A stretch of DNA of 64,000 bases. Source: Laguncularia racemosa. Taxonomy: Eukaryota; Streptophyta; Magnoliopsida; Myrtales; Combretaceae. Made by a program: the position numbers and the translations under genes. Under the pieces are notes generated by a model. That model saw nothing but the letters and a program-made list of their open reading frames with translations. It ran no database searches and was not told the origin of the DNA. The stretch spans positions 496,001 to 560,000 of the forward strand of contig JBBMOL010000018.1 of NCBI GenBank assembly GCA_037954665.1, written 5' to 3'. Position 1 is the first letter of the stretch. Each line of letters opens with the position of its first letter. Below, piece by piece: positions 36,290-48,075 of this stretch.

Positions 36290-37020
36290 TTTTTTATCCA
36301 CGCATTGATGAGATGATGACATAGTATGACAATAAGAAATTTGATGGATACATGAACCATTTAAAGCTTAGAGAAGACATTATGTTAGATATTAGAATCC
36401 ATGAAGATGAGGAGTGAGCAAATCTTAATGAGAAGCCTCTAAAGGAAACATAGTTAAGTTAGCTAAGTAGTGTTTTCTAAGACATGCTAGAGAATAAGAC
36501 AACCACAAAATTATTAAAGAAATTGAATATTACTATACATGATCAAGTCTCTATATATCTAGCTAAAGTTGAGTAGAGATTATGTTAGCTTCGTATGAGA
36601 GAAGGGTCATTAGTAAGATAAATTTTCTTTTGTGGGTTAAAAGAGACCACGATCTAAGACAAGAACAATTTACTACAAGTGATCAAGAGCTATCTACTGA
36701 GCAATGATCAATTACACCATGGGATGAGATCAACAAGTAGTGAGGATGGTACTAATGTAGGTGATAAAGATGAAGAATTTATAATGGTGGTGGACATTCT
36801 AGAAGCTACTAGAAGCTAGAATGTAATATGCTTTCACTATAACCATAGGTTTATGTTTAGGTAGAGTGCCTAAAAAGGAAAAATGAAGCCAGATTAAAGA
36901 TGATAGGGGTAAGCGATTACTAATGCAATTGATGATAAGGTAGAGGATGATGTGGTGATATTAGAGTTTGTAGAGAGCTATTTTGATAATTAAGCTTTTG
37001 GTCCAATTTAATGCTATGGA
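36290..37020 (+). pseudogene. Ty1/Copia gag remnant
   Basis: Fragments in plant Copia gag order: KKFDGYMNHLKLREDIMLDIRIHEDEE (near 36330-36415), LLKKL...VSIYLAKVE with RMREGSL (36510-36605; compare the LYMTKSL...LRMKEG block of Ale/Retrofit gag), HHGMRSTSS, then a broken zinc-knuckle-like VICFHYNHRF near 36825. Frequent stops. No pol domain follows, so it is an isolated fragment. Confidence 0.6.
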
Positions 37021-39229
37021 CCCATTTTTTGGTTGATGATAGGGTCTAAGAAATCGGGTTCAATCAAGAATGTCTTATGGAGATTTGACTAAATAGGCTC
37101 AAAAAAAAAAAACGTTAGATCGTTTTTTTTTTTTTTTTTACTTTTGTCCTTACTCATATGTCTTGTGTGAAAAATAGACCTAGAAAGTCTTTTTGAGCTC
37201 ATTTAGGCTTCATCCGGCTTCAAAAAGGATTATGTGAATTAAAATAAGGCTATGGATTTATTTTTTATGAAGGTGGGCTTCTTTTTTATTATATAAGTCA
37301 TTAGGCTTATCCATGCTCCATCTATACCCATGTCTAAAGCCCATATCCTTAAGAAAAGAAGGGATAGACATTGGCCATTGGTCATCGAGAGTGATCCAAT
37401 GATTGCTAGCAATATCAAATCTCAGCCATCTATATCGAATCCATCTAATGAATAAGATCAGGGACTAAATCCTAAATATAGGAGCATTCTCCTCCTCTTT
37501 TGCAAGATTCAAAGCATTAGCAAGTTTTTTAAAAATGCTATTACTCTACCAAAATCACTCTTCAAAAGATTAAACACCACAAGTTCATCAAGAACAAGTT
37601 GAAAAAAAATTAAAGCTATATTTTCAATAACTAGCACAAGCATGCTCTACAATTTCCAATAGATAGAGGAAATACTTCCGACCTATAAGTTTGTGTAGAT
37701 TGGTCTATTGGTCTAAATGGAGTGACTTTTGACTATACGATGATGGTCAAATGTGCATTGTATTAGACATAACATATGTGCTTGAACTGTCCTATAATGT
37801 ATTACCCTTTGGAGTTCTAAATACCACTAGCTATAGTTAACAAGGAGATCTAATTGTATAGAGGTTTCCGATGGGGGTTGGCTGGTCGGTCGGTTGGTTA
37901 TAAAAGAAGTCTAGTGTAGTAACTTGATCTGATGCAGCTGAATATGTTTCTCGATTCTTTCATGAATGCCGTTTCTAGAATAGAGGATATTGTTGGCACT
38001 ATTAGCTACGATAGAAAGGTAACTGTTAGCATGCAGTAGAGAGCTTCACTCAAGTATTGTAGAGTCCCAAAATAAAGAACGCTTGGAGCCTTGGAAGTCC
38101 GAGGAGTACTTTGTGACTAAGGGTGTGCTGACACATGTAAGTGGAACTTGGATTTAAGAACGTGGTCATGGCAATAGAGAATTCACATGGGACTTGTGAG
38201 AAGACCATATTTGATCAATCAAAGGGATCTTTCACTTGGCAAAGGATCCCATATGATCGAATTTGATCGGCACATGTTACCGAAGAGGTTGCAATAGACT
38301 AGTCAATTTCATGTTGTGTTACTCCTTGTCGTCCAAGTTATTTTCCTATGTAGCATGTTATGGTTTTGATTATATATATATATATATATTGCTAAAACAG
38401 TGCATTGTTGAGTGCAAAAATAGCTATGGAAAATTCCAGAACTCAGATTGTCGAAATGGTAAAGACAGTTTATTCTCACTTGACCTCTACAGCAGACTTA
38501 GAGATTGTCTTGTACGATTGAGAGGTATAAAACATCGAATACAGATCAAATATACGTATTTTCGGAATTTTCTAATCTCTATCTTTGCCGTTGAGAGACC
38601 TCAACCTTGTGTCCAATAAATGGGTCCGACTTGTTGCCCTTTGGCAGTTCATGAGAGTTCAGGACCTAAACCATGTAGAAGTCACACCATAGAGAATGCT
38701 GCTATTTCTTCGAGTCCATGTCTCCGCGTGAACGATTGGAAAAGTTCTTCTTTTTCTGCGGTGGTGGCTCCAACAGTTCTAGAAGATGGGACCCTTCTAT
38801 TATAAATGTGTCATCATTTTAAGTAAATTGGACCACAGAAAGTTTGAGTCGAACTTTTACTTTTCCATCTGTAATTTGAAATTATTAAATATTATACGTT
38901 TACTGAAAATGACTTGACAAATGCTCGTTAGATAAAAAAAAAAAAAAACTGTAAGTAAAAATAATTAAAGTTGGAATGGGAAATTTGACTTATAAAAATT
39001 CAAATGGACATAAATTTTAATAATTTTAAATTTTATATAAAAAATTATAAAAATAGTTAAAGTTTATATTGTGATGTTTCTTGCCCTAAAAATGAACAGC
39101 ACATGTAATAGAACAAGGTTTTCCGATTAATGATGTATGGAAGTCTTTTGAGGGATCTAATATCATTAACAATCCCTCTTATTTTTCGAATGAAAAACTA
39201 TTTTAGAGTGTGTTTTATAAAAAAAAAAA
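37021..39229. other. No recognisable gene; two adjacent unassigned ORFs
   Basis: The region is less AT-rich around 37860-38850. Open frames 38263-38619 and 38620-38805 (+) lie end to end in one frame, separated only by a stop codon. I recognise no domain on either strand. A (TA)n tract lies at 38371-38389. Possibly a decayed UTR or an unknown repeat. Confidence 0.45.
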
Positions 39230-39480
39230 AAACAACATTATTATTTCACCCTCGTCTGATAGCTGCCAAGAGACCTTTGGGCATTGCCCATGCTATCAAA
39301 ATGTGTTTGACGTTTCCACAAGAGAGTCTCTAGGGGCCACACCAATGCCCGCAATTAACTTTAACAACTCCCTGCGGAGGAGGAGACCTTGTACGCTGCT
39401 CAACTAAGCTTTCTTTCATTACTGACTTACAGGATATTCGGACCTCCACAGTAAATGAGCATCTTCCATTTAGATATTGT
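39230..39480 (-). pseudogene. Possible LINE RNase H trace
   Basis: On the minus strand a short stretch reads RSPPPQGVVKVNCGHWCG, similar to the PPPxGxxKxNxDG entry of plant LINE RNase H domains, with the key Asp replaced. The continuing frame keeps only weak resemblance. One motif only, so this is tentative. Confidence 0.35.
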
Positions 39481-40407
39481 CGATGGATGGGGCATAAGTC
39501 CGGAAGAAGTTATAATGTCCGAATAGCTCGTCCACTTGCTAAGGGAGTCTAATAAACAACGTATGCTTCAATCATGCATACGTCAAATTAAATAAGTAAT
39601 GCTTATGTAGTGTCGTTTAAGAAATTGCAAGAAGCATCTTTATATATGTATATATCCCTTCAAAAGCAGGCAACACCGTTGATTCATTCAAAGCAATGCC
39701 CTCTAGCATTTATTGATCGATCAGCAATGTAGGCCGTTGACCATTATTTTGAATAAGTTGTTTTTGAAAGATTCTTGACATTTTTAAGTTTTAAATAGTT
39801 CGTTGAAAATTCAAACTTTGTCCACTTGTTTAAACTTCAACTAGTTTAGGTTGTTTGAGAAACATTTCAGTGAAAGGGAACATCACAACCGACCACAAAG
39901 TTTATAAGTTTTTTTTTTTTCTTTTTATTAACCAAATTTTAGCGAATGTCGTCTATTTTATATGACTTTTTGGTTACGGAATGACAATATATTCCCCTTG
40001 TTGAATGAAAACTCTCAATTTATAAATACGGCTTAATATTATATCGTAATCAATTTGAGAAATTACACTTTTTTAATTTTTTAACTTCTCAACTGTTTAT
40101 TAATGATTGAACATTCGAAATTTAATTCTTGCACTCTTTTTTCAACGATAAGATATATACCATCTAGCTGAGCTTTGAATAGATGGTCAAAGAATATAAA
40201 AATAAAATAAAATAGAAAAAAAAACAAGGACTTCAAATTTCAAGTACATCTCAATCTTCATTTATTTCTTTCTTTTTCCATTTCCAAATTTCAACACATT
40301 AAATTTTTCTTTCTTTCTTTTTTTTTTGTGGGGTAGGTGGGGTGTGTGGTTGTGTGTGGTGGGTTTGGAATAAGAGATATCCTTCATCTAAATCAGAAAA
40401 TAATAGT

Positions 40408-40438
<31 letters not shown>

Positions 40439-41985
40439 CCACATACCTGCCAAAAATCATGGAAAACATCGTACCTATTTTAATATTACCTAAGGTGGAA
40501 AAGACCAAGAGAAGAGGACCTTGTCCGAGTTTCCTAAAGCTTGGATAATTATACCCCCAAACATTTTTTTAACATTATTAGAAACAACAGGAAGTAATTT
40601 TATTGATTTTAGGCGATGGCGAGATTATACTAATTCCAATTTTAAACTTAGAATTTTAATGTTTAATAGAGAATGGAATATATACTCTAATGTCAACTAG
40701 TATATCTACCAAACCTCAAATTTATTAAATCGATTAGATTCAAGAGGTATCTTCATGGATGAGATTCATGATTTATTATGAAATTAGCTTGATATTTAAT
40801 TATGTTTCAAAATGATTAAGGCAATACAAAAGATAATCATAAAAGGTTTGGTTATGGGTTTGATGTTATATTCATTATGCAATTTTTTTTTAAAAAAAAG
40901 AAGTAAATATACAAAAAGTGAATAGTTTTTTCATTTAACTGCTCAAAAAATGCTCCATAACATTTTTGTCCTAAAATCCTCTTGCAAACACTAATCATTG
41001 TATCAGATTCATTTCCCTTGACCGGGGCATAATCGAGGAGCACGTGTAAAGGCACAATGATTTAAGATCAAGACAAAATGAGGTCTCCTATGGTGTGGCA
41101 TTAAAATCCTATAAAGCAAAAAATTTGAAAGGTTACTTATTTTTATATTATACATACCATGAACTATAAAAAAATATATATATATATGTTAAGTGTGTCG
41201 CAGGGTTTCGTGTCGGTTTGCGTACCGTGTCTGGACCGCACTCTTCATTTGGACAAGGGCGTGGGCTTTTTCCCATCGCACGCTTGCTCCTTTATTGTCA
41301 TACCAACTTCACTCCGCCAAGCATATCAAAATTAATACAACGACAAAGTAGTTGATTCTTTCAGTAGAAAATAAAACAAAATAGAAAGTAAAACCAGCTG
41401 ACCTGCTTGGATCACTGCCTTTATTAGGCACTTTCATGGTTGCATATTACAATGCCTTGGCTTGCACTAAAAATTATTTTTTATAAATTTACTTAACTAT
41501 ATCATTTACAATTTATTAAAAAAGCAATTTGTTACTAAAATATAACATTTTCAATAAACGAAATATGTACCATTACACCTATAGTTATAAAAAGAGTTAA
41601 GTCGAAACGATACAGTGCTAAATTCAAGCTCAATTCAAAATTTCAAACCTCAAACTCAACCAAGCTTAAAATTTTGAGTTTTAGTTCAACTCAAAGTAAC
41701 ACTCAAAAAGCTCGACTTGAAGTAGATTTATCTAAAAAAAGTTTTCTTATAATTAAACTAATCCAAATTGGATGTGAACTCAATGTATATGTAAGCTCAA
41801 CTTAAACTCGATTCGATTTGCAAGTTAGTCAAACTAAATATCATAAAACCTAACTCGACTCAACTATTATCAAGTTGAACTTGAATAAATATCAAGTCAA
41901 GCTTCAATAGATCATAAGTAGTTTTACTTGTTTATACACATAATTACACTGAGCTCTCACATAGGTTAGGAAAAAGTTGTATCAG
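39481..41985. other. AT-rich DNA, no recognisable gene
   Basis: It holds T- and A-rich tracts and a GT/GGT-rich stretch at 40328-40372. At 41600-41930 there are repeated CTCRACT/CAAGCT phrases typical of old plant repeat DNA. Short ORFs at 40299-40548 are low complexity, and the one at 40852-41055 (-) has no motif. Confidence 0.55.
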
Positions 41986-41989
41986 AGTT

Positions 41990-43236
41990 AGTTGTGGACT
42001 CCTAGTCAAGTCTAGATGGCTTCAAAGGTATATTCTACAAATCTTGTTGGAAAATTATTGGTAAGGACTTTTACAAAGTTGTATTGGATATTTTTTATGG
42101 TTTTCTTTTGCGCAAATTCTATATTGCCTCTACAAATTTGATACCTAATAACTATAACCCCCAAATATGGAAAGATTTTCAACCTATAAGTTTGTGCAAT
42201 ACTATCGTGAATTTTTTTTTCTAAAATCCTTGGTAATAGGTTGAGTGATTTTTTACCCCAAATTATTTGTAAAAATCAAATTAGTTTTGTTAAAGACAAA
42301 ATCTTTTTTAAAACATTCTATTGACCTATATTGTCTTAGCAAGAAAGTCAAAGGTAATAATCTTATTGTTAAATTGGATTTTTTTTAAAAAAAAAAAAAG
42401 CCTACAAGAGATTCAATTGGTTCTTTCTATTTTCAATGCTTAATTCTTTAGGTTTCTATTGAAAATTCACAAACATGATTGAAAGAATAATGTATAATAG
42501 CTACTTCATGGTTTTGGTCAATGGTATTTGTCTAGGTTTTTTAAATCAACCCTAGTTTATATCAAGGAGATTCTTTATCTAATATCTTGTTCCTCTTAGC
42601 TGTTGGGAACTATCTCAAGGTCTAAATCATCTTCAGTTATCCTTTCCATCTCTTAGTTATTGTCTTCGAGTCTCTTTTGAAATATCTTACCTCAATTTGG
42701 CTAATGATTGCATTCTTTTTATGAATGGGTCTAAATAACCGATTTCAAGAGTTTTAAGTTTTCTCAATCAATATCAGTGCATTTTGGGTGAGAGAGTCAA
42801 TAAGAACAAAAAATCCATTATTTTCTTGAAAGATTCTAGTGCATTTCAGAAATGTCACATTAAGTTAATTTCTAACAACAACTCCCAAGATCTCCCATTG
42901 AATTATCTTGGTTGTCCTTTGATTGTAGGTTAGAGGGGTTATAACTGTTTTAATGGGCTTTTTGAAAAAATCTCAACTAAGATCACCAATTAGGCTTATT
43001 TTAGGCTTTGTATTGGGGGCAAAATCACTCTTATTAAAAGCATTCTATTGACATTTTCTCTTTATATCTTCCAAACTATTAAACCTTCAAAGTGGGTCAT
43101 TTAGATTATAGAAAGTATGTTTGCAAACTTTCTTTAGGAACATTTAGCTAAATTTGAGCTGACCCATTGAACCACTTAGGCCAAATTATGACTTAAGAAT
43201 GTATTACAATGCTATCACTTACAAAAAGGATATATT
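41990..43236 (+). pseudogene. L1-type LINE reverse transcriptase remnant
   Basis: Near-continuous LINE RT landmarks: SPSLDGFKGIF near 42000, YKVVLDIF, DFQPISLCNTI (normally FRPISLCN) near 42180, FSKILGNRL, NQISFVKD, NLIVKLDF, NSLGF, YFMVLVNG, then LANDCILFMNGSK near 42700. That active site is normally F/Y-A-D-D, so the first catalytic Asp is Asn. After it come FLNQYQ, LPLNYLGCPLIVG, KITLIKSILLTF, LYIFQTIKPSK, IIESMFANFL and AKL. From 42950 on, at least five expected Trp codons are TAG or TGA. No endonuclease, RNase H or poly-A tail can be assigned, so both ends are truncated or decayed. Confidence 0.85.
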
Positions 43237-43552
43237 TTATAAATTTACTTAAATGTAACATTTAAAATTTTCACAAAGAAAAGAAGAAAAAAGAACCTAT
43301 TTCTAAAACCTAACTTAATCAACAAATGAAACATGCATATAGTCATATGAGCTTGGTGTGACTATAAGGATAACTTAAATAAATTTCATGATAAAAAAGA
43401 AATAAACAAAAACTCAAAAAAGAGGAGAATGTTTAAAAAAATATTGGAAACTCCAAATGTGAAATACAATAAGCAAATGGTTAAGAGAAAAAGATATATT
43501 ACGTTATGAAACTAATATCCTTATTTAATTGTGCAAAAACAAATTTGAGGAT
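43237..43552. other. Short spacer before element Y
   Basis: A-rich DNA with nothing recognisable. Its last bases (GAGGAT) are the outer flank of the LTR that starts at 43553. Confidence 0.5.
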
Positions 43553-45557
43553 TGTCGAGTCTAATTTTTTATTTTTTCATTCCTAATCCGATTTATACTA
43601 GACCCTATGCTCATCTAATATAGATCCTCGACTTGAACTAAGAATTTCATCTTATTTTGGAGTTGCCACCCAACTGAAGTTGAGAAAGATTGAATTATGA
43701 TCAATTGAGCAAATTAATCCTAATTTGGATAACTAGTCAGCGAGATTTCCTTTTTTCATTTTTGTGAAAGAGGAAAGGGAAAACCAGAGTTGCTAGACTC
43801 GGAGGCTAACCTATTAAAACTTTAAAGTTACCATTATATTCTCCTGAAATTTAAACTCTATCCTAATGTCTTTTATTGTTATTTATTTTTTTTGTTATGT
43901 TTTTGAATGACTTATTCTAATACAAAAAAAATGATTTTTTATTCTTTTTAGAGTTGTCCCAAATAGGTGCCTACGTACCTACTATTTAGGATCAAACAAG
44001 TCGTAGTTCGCTTTTCATGAAAACTTTAGTAGGTTTGTTAATTTTAATTATGAAAATTACTTTTGGTTTACGTTTTTATCATTTTAGTATTTTTTTTGGA
44101 AAAAATCTAAGCCTAAGCTTGATTACTTTATTTTTGAAAAAAAAAATAGTTTAGGGAAAAACCAATGTTGGATTTATTTAAGAAAAGGATTTTTCTAAGT
44201 GATAAAATTTATTTTTTTTAATTTCCCTATTATTAACCTACCTCTAATATTCTTATTATTTGTTTTTATTATTTTTTTTTGTTATTTTTTATTATTAATA
44301 TTTTATTTTTTTATTTTTTTCTATTTTCATTATTTTATCTACCCTAAACTAAACATCTAAATTCTATCATTTTTCCTAATATATATTCTTACTTATTATT
44401 TTTAAATTTTTTATTATTTTTTTATTTTTTATTGTTTTTTTGTTTTTTTGTGATTTTTATAATTTTCTATTATTTATCCTATCCTAAACTAAACCTAAAA
44501 AAAAAAACTAATCTAAATTCTAATATTTTTCTAATATTATTTTTAATTATAAATAACAAATGAATAAATAAAATTCGATAAATAAATAAATAAATAATTA
44601 AAAAAATAAAAAAATCTGACTTACCTAGATTCGAATACGATGCGCGGGTCGGGTCGATCAAGTCGGATCGGTCTCGATGGCTGGAGATCCTCACCAGCGG
44701 CGTTCTAGCAGTTCTTTTTATCGAATGAGAGTGACTTCCGAGCTTTTCGGGGATAAGTAACTCAACCGTGGTGGTGGCTTCCTCGAAGAACGCCTCCTAG
44801 TAGTGGTTCCGGCTTAATCAGAGGTCTTCGGTCCTTAAACTCTGACGAAGCTTCCGAAATCTCCTATTTCCTCTCCTTTCTCTCTTTTTCTTCATGCTTT
44901 AGCTTCCTACCTTTGACCTCTATTTATAGCCGTCGGGAAACTCCTCCAAATAAGCTCAAATCTTCGATTCGGTTAAACCCGAATTTTTCTGTTTTTTAGA
45001 TTCGATTTTATTCAAGAGATTTGATGCCGATTTGTTGTGATCTTGTAATTTATCTAGATAATTCGGTTTTATATTGATCGAAATCTAAAAAGATTTGATG
45101 AAATCTGGCAATTATGGCTTCGTCGGACTCACGTCGGACTTTTCCTCCAATTGGGCTTAAGGAAGGAGATGATCATGTGCAAGGCACGTGCCTTCTCTCG
45201 ACCAATTACATGCTGCCACATGGCAGCTCAAGGGAAAAGAAAGAAAATTTTTCACAAAGTGCATGCGGGGGGATTCGGTCTCGGGACCGAGGCCATTTCC
45301 ATGCATTTCGGGCAAGCATGTGAACCAGCTGGGCCGGCCTAGTTCTCGGTTTAAGGTTAAGTAGATATTATACTTAACTGTGGCCATTTTTATTTATTTT
45401 ATATTATTTTGAAATTCAAAAAATTTGTAAAAATTATTTAACTCTTTTTATGACTATTCCTATTTTTATTTTCCAAAATTGATATGTTTTCCCTATTTAT
45501 TTTATTTTTTGAACATTTTTCTTATTTTTGCTAAATTAGAAGAAAAATTGTAAAAAA
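43553..45557 (-). repeat. LTR A: truncated 3' LTR of element Y
   Basis: The plus strand begins TGTCGAGTCTAATTTTTTAT, identical in type to LTRs B, C and D. On the coding (minus) strand it carries a TATA box TATAAATAG (plus 44920-44928) and, about 294 bp downstream, AGGTAAGT (plus 44619-44626). The other end is missing: after ...GTAAAAAATG the sequence enters integrase coding directly, so the LTR terminus, PPT and the whole 3' UTR (about 1.9 kb in element X) are deleted. Confidence 0.85.
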
Positions 45558-46731
45558 TGAATTGATCAAGCCTCTTCTTTACCCAGTCTGATTCATCTAA
45601 CTGTGCTTCTGACATAATTCTAAAGGATGGTATTTTGACTTCAACTGGTAGGACTGCCTCGATACCATATACTAGTGAATATGGGGTAACTCCAGTAGAT
45701 GTTCGAATCGAGGTTCTGTAAGCCAGGAGGGCGAATGATAGCATCTCGTGCCAATCTTTGTAATTGATTGTCATCTTTTCAATGATTCTTTTGATATTCT
45801 TATTGGCTACTTCCACTACCCCATTCATCTAAGGTCGGTTGGGAGTTGAATTTCTATGGTTTATATGAAGCTGTTGACACAAATCTGTCATCGACTTATT
45901 GTTGAGATTGGTACCGTTGTCGGTGATGATTGAATCAGGAACTCCATATCGAGCTATTATATCCCTCTTCAAGAATCGAACTATTACCCCTTTTGTGACA
46001 CTGGCATATGATGAAGCTTCCACCCACTTGGTGAAGTAATCAATGGCTACCAGTATAAATCTATGGTCGTTGGATGCTGTTGGAGTGATTGGGCCGATGA
46101 TGTCGATTCCCCACATGGAGAAAGGCCATGGCGCAGACAACAAATGAAGTTCTTTAGGCGGGGCATTTATTCGGTTTGCATACACTTGACATAAGTGACA
46201 ATGCTTGACATATTTGATACAATCTGATTCCATGGTTAACCAATAGTAACCCAATCTCATGATTTTTCGGGCCAACATGTAGCCGTTCATGTGAGGTCCA
46301 CATACTCCTTCATGCACTTCTTTCATTAGTTCACATGCCTCATCTTTATCCACACATCTTAACAAGGTGGTATCGGGCGATCTTTTGTAAAGCACAGGTC
46401 CATTTAATAAGAAATGACTTGCTAACCTTCTAAGTGTTCTTTGGTTATTTTTGCTAGCCATTTCAGGGTATTTACTCTCTTGGAGAAAAATTTTGATATC
46501 ATGATACCGGGGCTTATCATCTTGTGTTTTTTCTATTACTAAACAATAGGCGGGCCGATTTTCGATTTCTATTTTCAATGGTTGAACTTCAACTCCCCCT
46601 GTTATTTGAATTATAGATGCTAGTGTGGTGAGTGCATCTACAAACTGATTCTGAGTTCTCAGGATGTATGTGAAGGCGATTGCTTCGAATTCATCGATTA
46701 GCTCTGTCAAATGTTGATGGTATGGTACCAA
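45558..46731 (-). pseudogene. Element Y integrase (Ty3/Gypsy Tat type)
   Basis: Zinc region with two His and CHLC pair (VHEGVCGPHMNGYMLARK, KHCHLCQ), then the catalytic core with GIDIIGPI (first Asp), IITDNGTN (second Asp) and, after a Q-to-stop change at 45829, NGVVEVANKNIKRI (Glu). The C-terminal part is lost in the deletion that fuses it to LTR A, so the last roughly 18 codons of the open frame are antisense LTR. Nearly the same as the copy in element X at 53.4-54.4 kb. Upstream it is continuous with RNase H. Confidence 0.9.
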
Positions 46732-47958
46732 TTTGGGGTCTTTAGTTTTGTATTCCCCTCTTGTCTATAATATGATGAATAAAGAATCTCTATACACTGC
46801 TAATTCACGGATTTCCATGTGGCAAGCCATTTTGAGGCCGAGTATGCATGCCTCATATTCTGCGATATTATTAGTATATGGAAATGTGAGTCTTGTTGCT
46901 GAAGGGGATTGTGTTCCTTCTGGTGATATCAACACTGCCTCGATCCCACAACCAAATACATTGGCAGCTCTGTCAAAGAACATCTTCCATTTAGGGCTTT
47001 ATTCTGTACCACAGTCTTCTGCTAGTACGCCCTCCACTGTTAATATATTTTCATTAGGGAATTGGGCTTGTGATTCTTGGGAATCTCCCTCAGTTAGGTG
47101 TTCTGCCAACTGATCAGCTAAAAATTGCCCTTTTATCGAATTTTAATTTACGTATGTGATGTCAAATTCTGATAAGAGTATTTGCCATTTGGAGATTCTC
47201 CTTAACAAAATGGGCTTCTCTACCAAGTACTTCAAAAGATCATGTTTTGTCAGCAACTCAATGGGATAGTAAAGGGTATATTGCCTCAAATGGTGCATGA
47301 CCCAAATCAAAGCGCAGCATGTCCTCTCTACTTCAGAATATCTCTGTTCCCTGTCTGTGAATTTCTTGCTTAGATAATATATGGAACGCTCTCTTCCTTC
47401 TTCATCTTTTTGTCCCAGCACGCACCCCATGGATTCAGGGAATATCGTGAGGTATAAGAATAAGGGCTTTCCTTATTTTGGAACTATCAAGACTGGGGGA
47501 CTTATGAGATAGTCTTTTATTGTCCTAAATGCCTATTCACATTCATTGTCCCATTCTACTGCAGCATTCTTTTTTAGCAGACGGAATAGGGGGCGACATT
47601 TATCTATGAGCTGTGAGATGAAACAGGCTTTATAATTCAACCTTCCCAGCAAACCTCTCACCTCTTTAATAGTACGTGGAGAAGGTAGCTCTAGTATAGC
47701 CTTTACCTTATCAAGGTCGACTTTAATGCCTTCTCGGCTTATGACAAACCCTAACAATTTGCCTGTTGTGACCCCAAAAGTGCACTTTTCTGGATCTAAC
47801 TTGAGCTGAAACTTTCTTAATTGCTTGAACAATTTCCTCAGAATAACTGCATGGCTTTCTTCTTCCTTAGACTTAGCCATCATGTCGTCGACGTATACTT
47901 CGATCTCTCAATGCATCATGTCATGAAGTATCGCGACCATGGCTCTCTAATACGTTGC
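46732..47958 (-). pseudogene. Element Y RT C-terminal part, RNase H and second RNase H
   Basis: From 47958 downward: the RT palm with VEVYVDDMM-type active site (EIEVYVDDM near 47890), LKLDPEKCTFGV and GFVISREGIKVD, then the RNase H (GCVLGQKDEEGRERSIYYLSKK, LLTKHDLLKYL). After a linker comes a second RNase H with FFDRAANVFG, TNNIAEYEACILGLKMA and NQFVDALTTLA. A second, archaeal-type RNase H is the mark of the plant Tat lineage. In this copy the FFDG Asp region reads FFDRA. The RT is cut at 47958, where element X is inserted. About six in-frame stops. Confidence 0.88.
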
Positions 47959-48075
47959 TGTTGAGTCTAATTTTTTATTTTTCGTTCCTAATCCAATTTA
48001 TACTAGACCCTATGCTCATCTAGTATAGATCTTTGACTTGAACTAGGAATTCTATTCTATTTTGGAGTCGCCACC

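Noticed and set aside
46733..47113. Plus-strand ORF opposite the RNase H of element Y
   Set aside because: Antisense shadow; the minus strand carries clear RNase H motifs.
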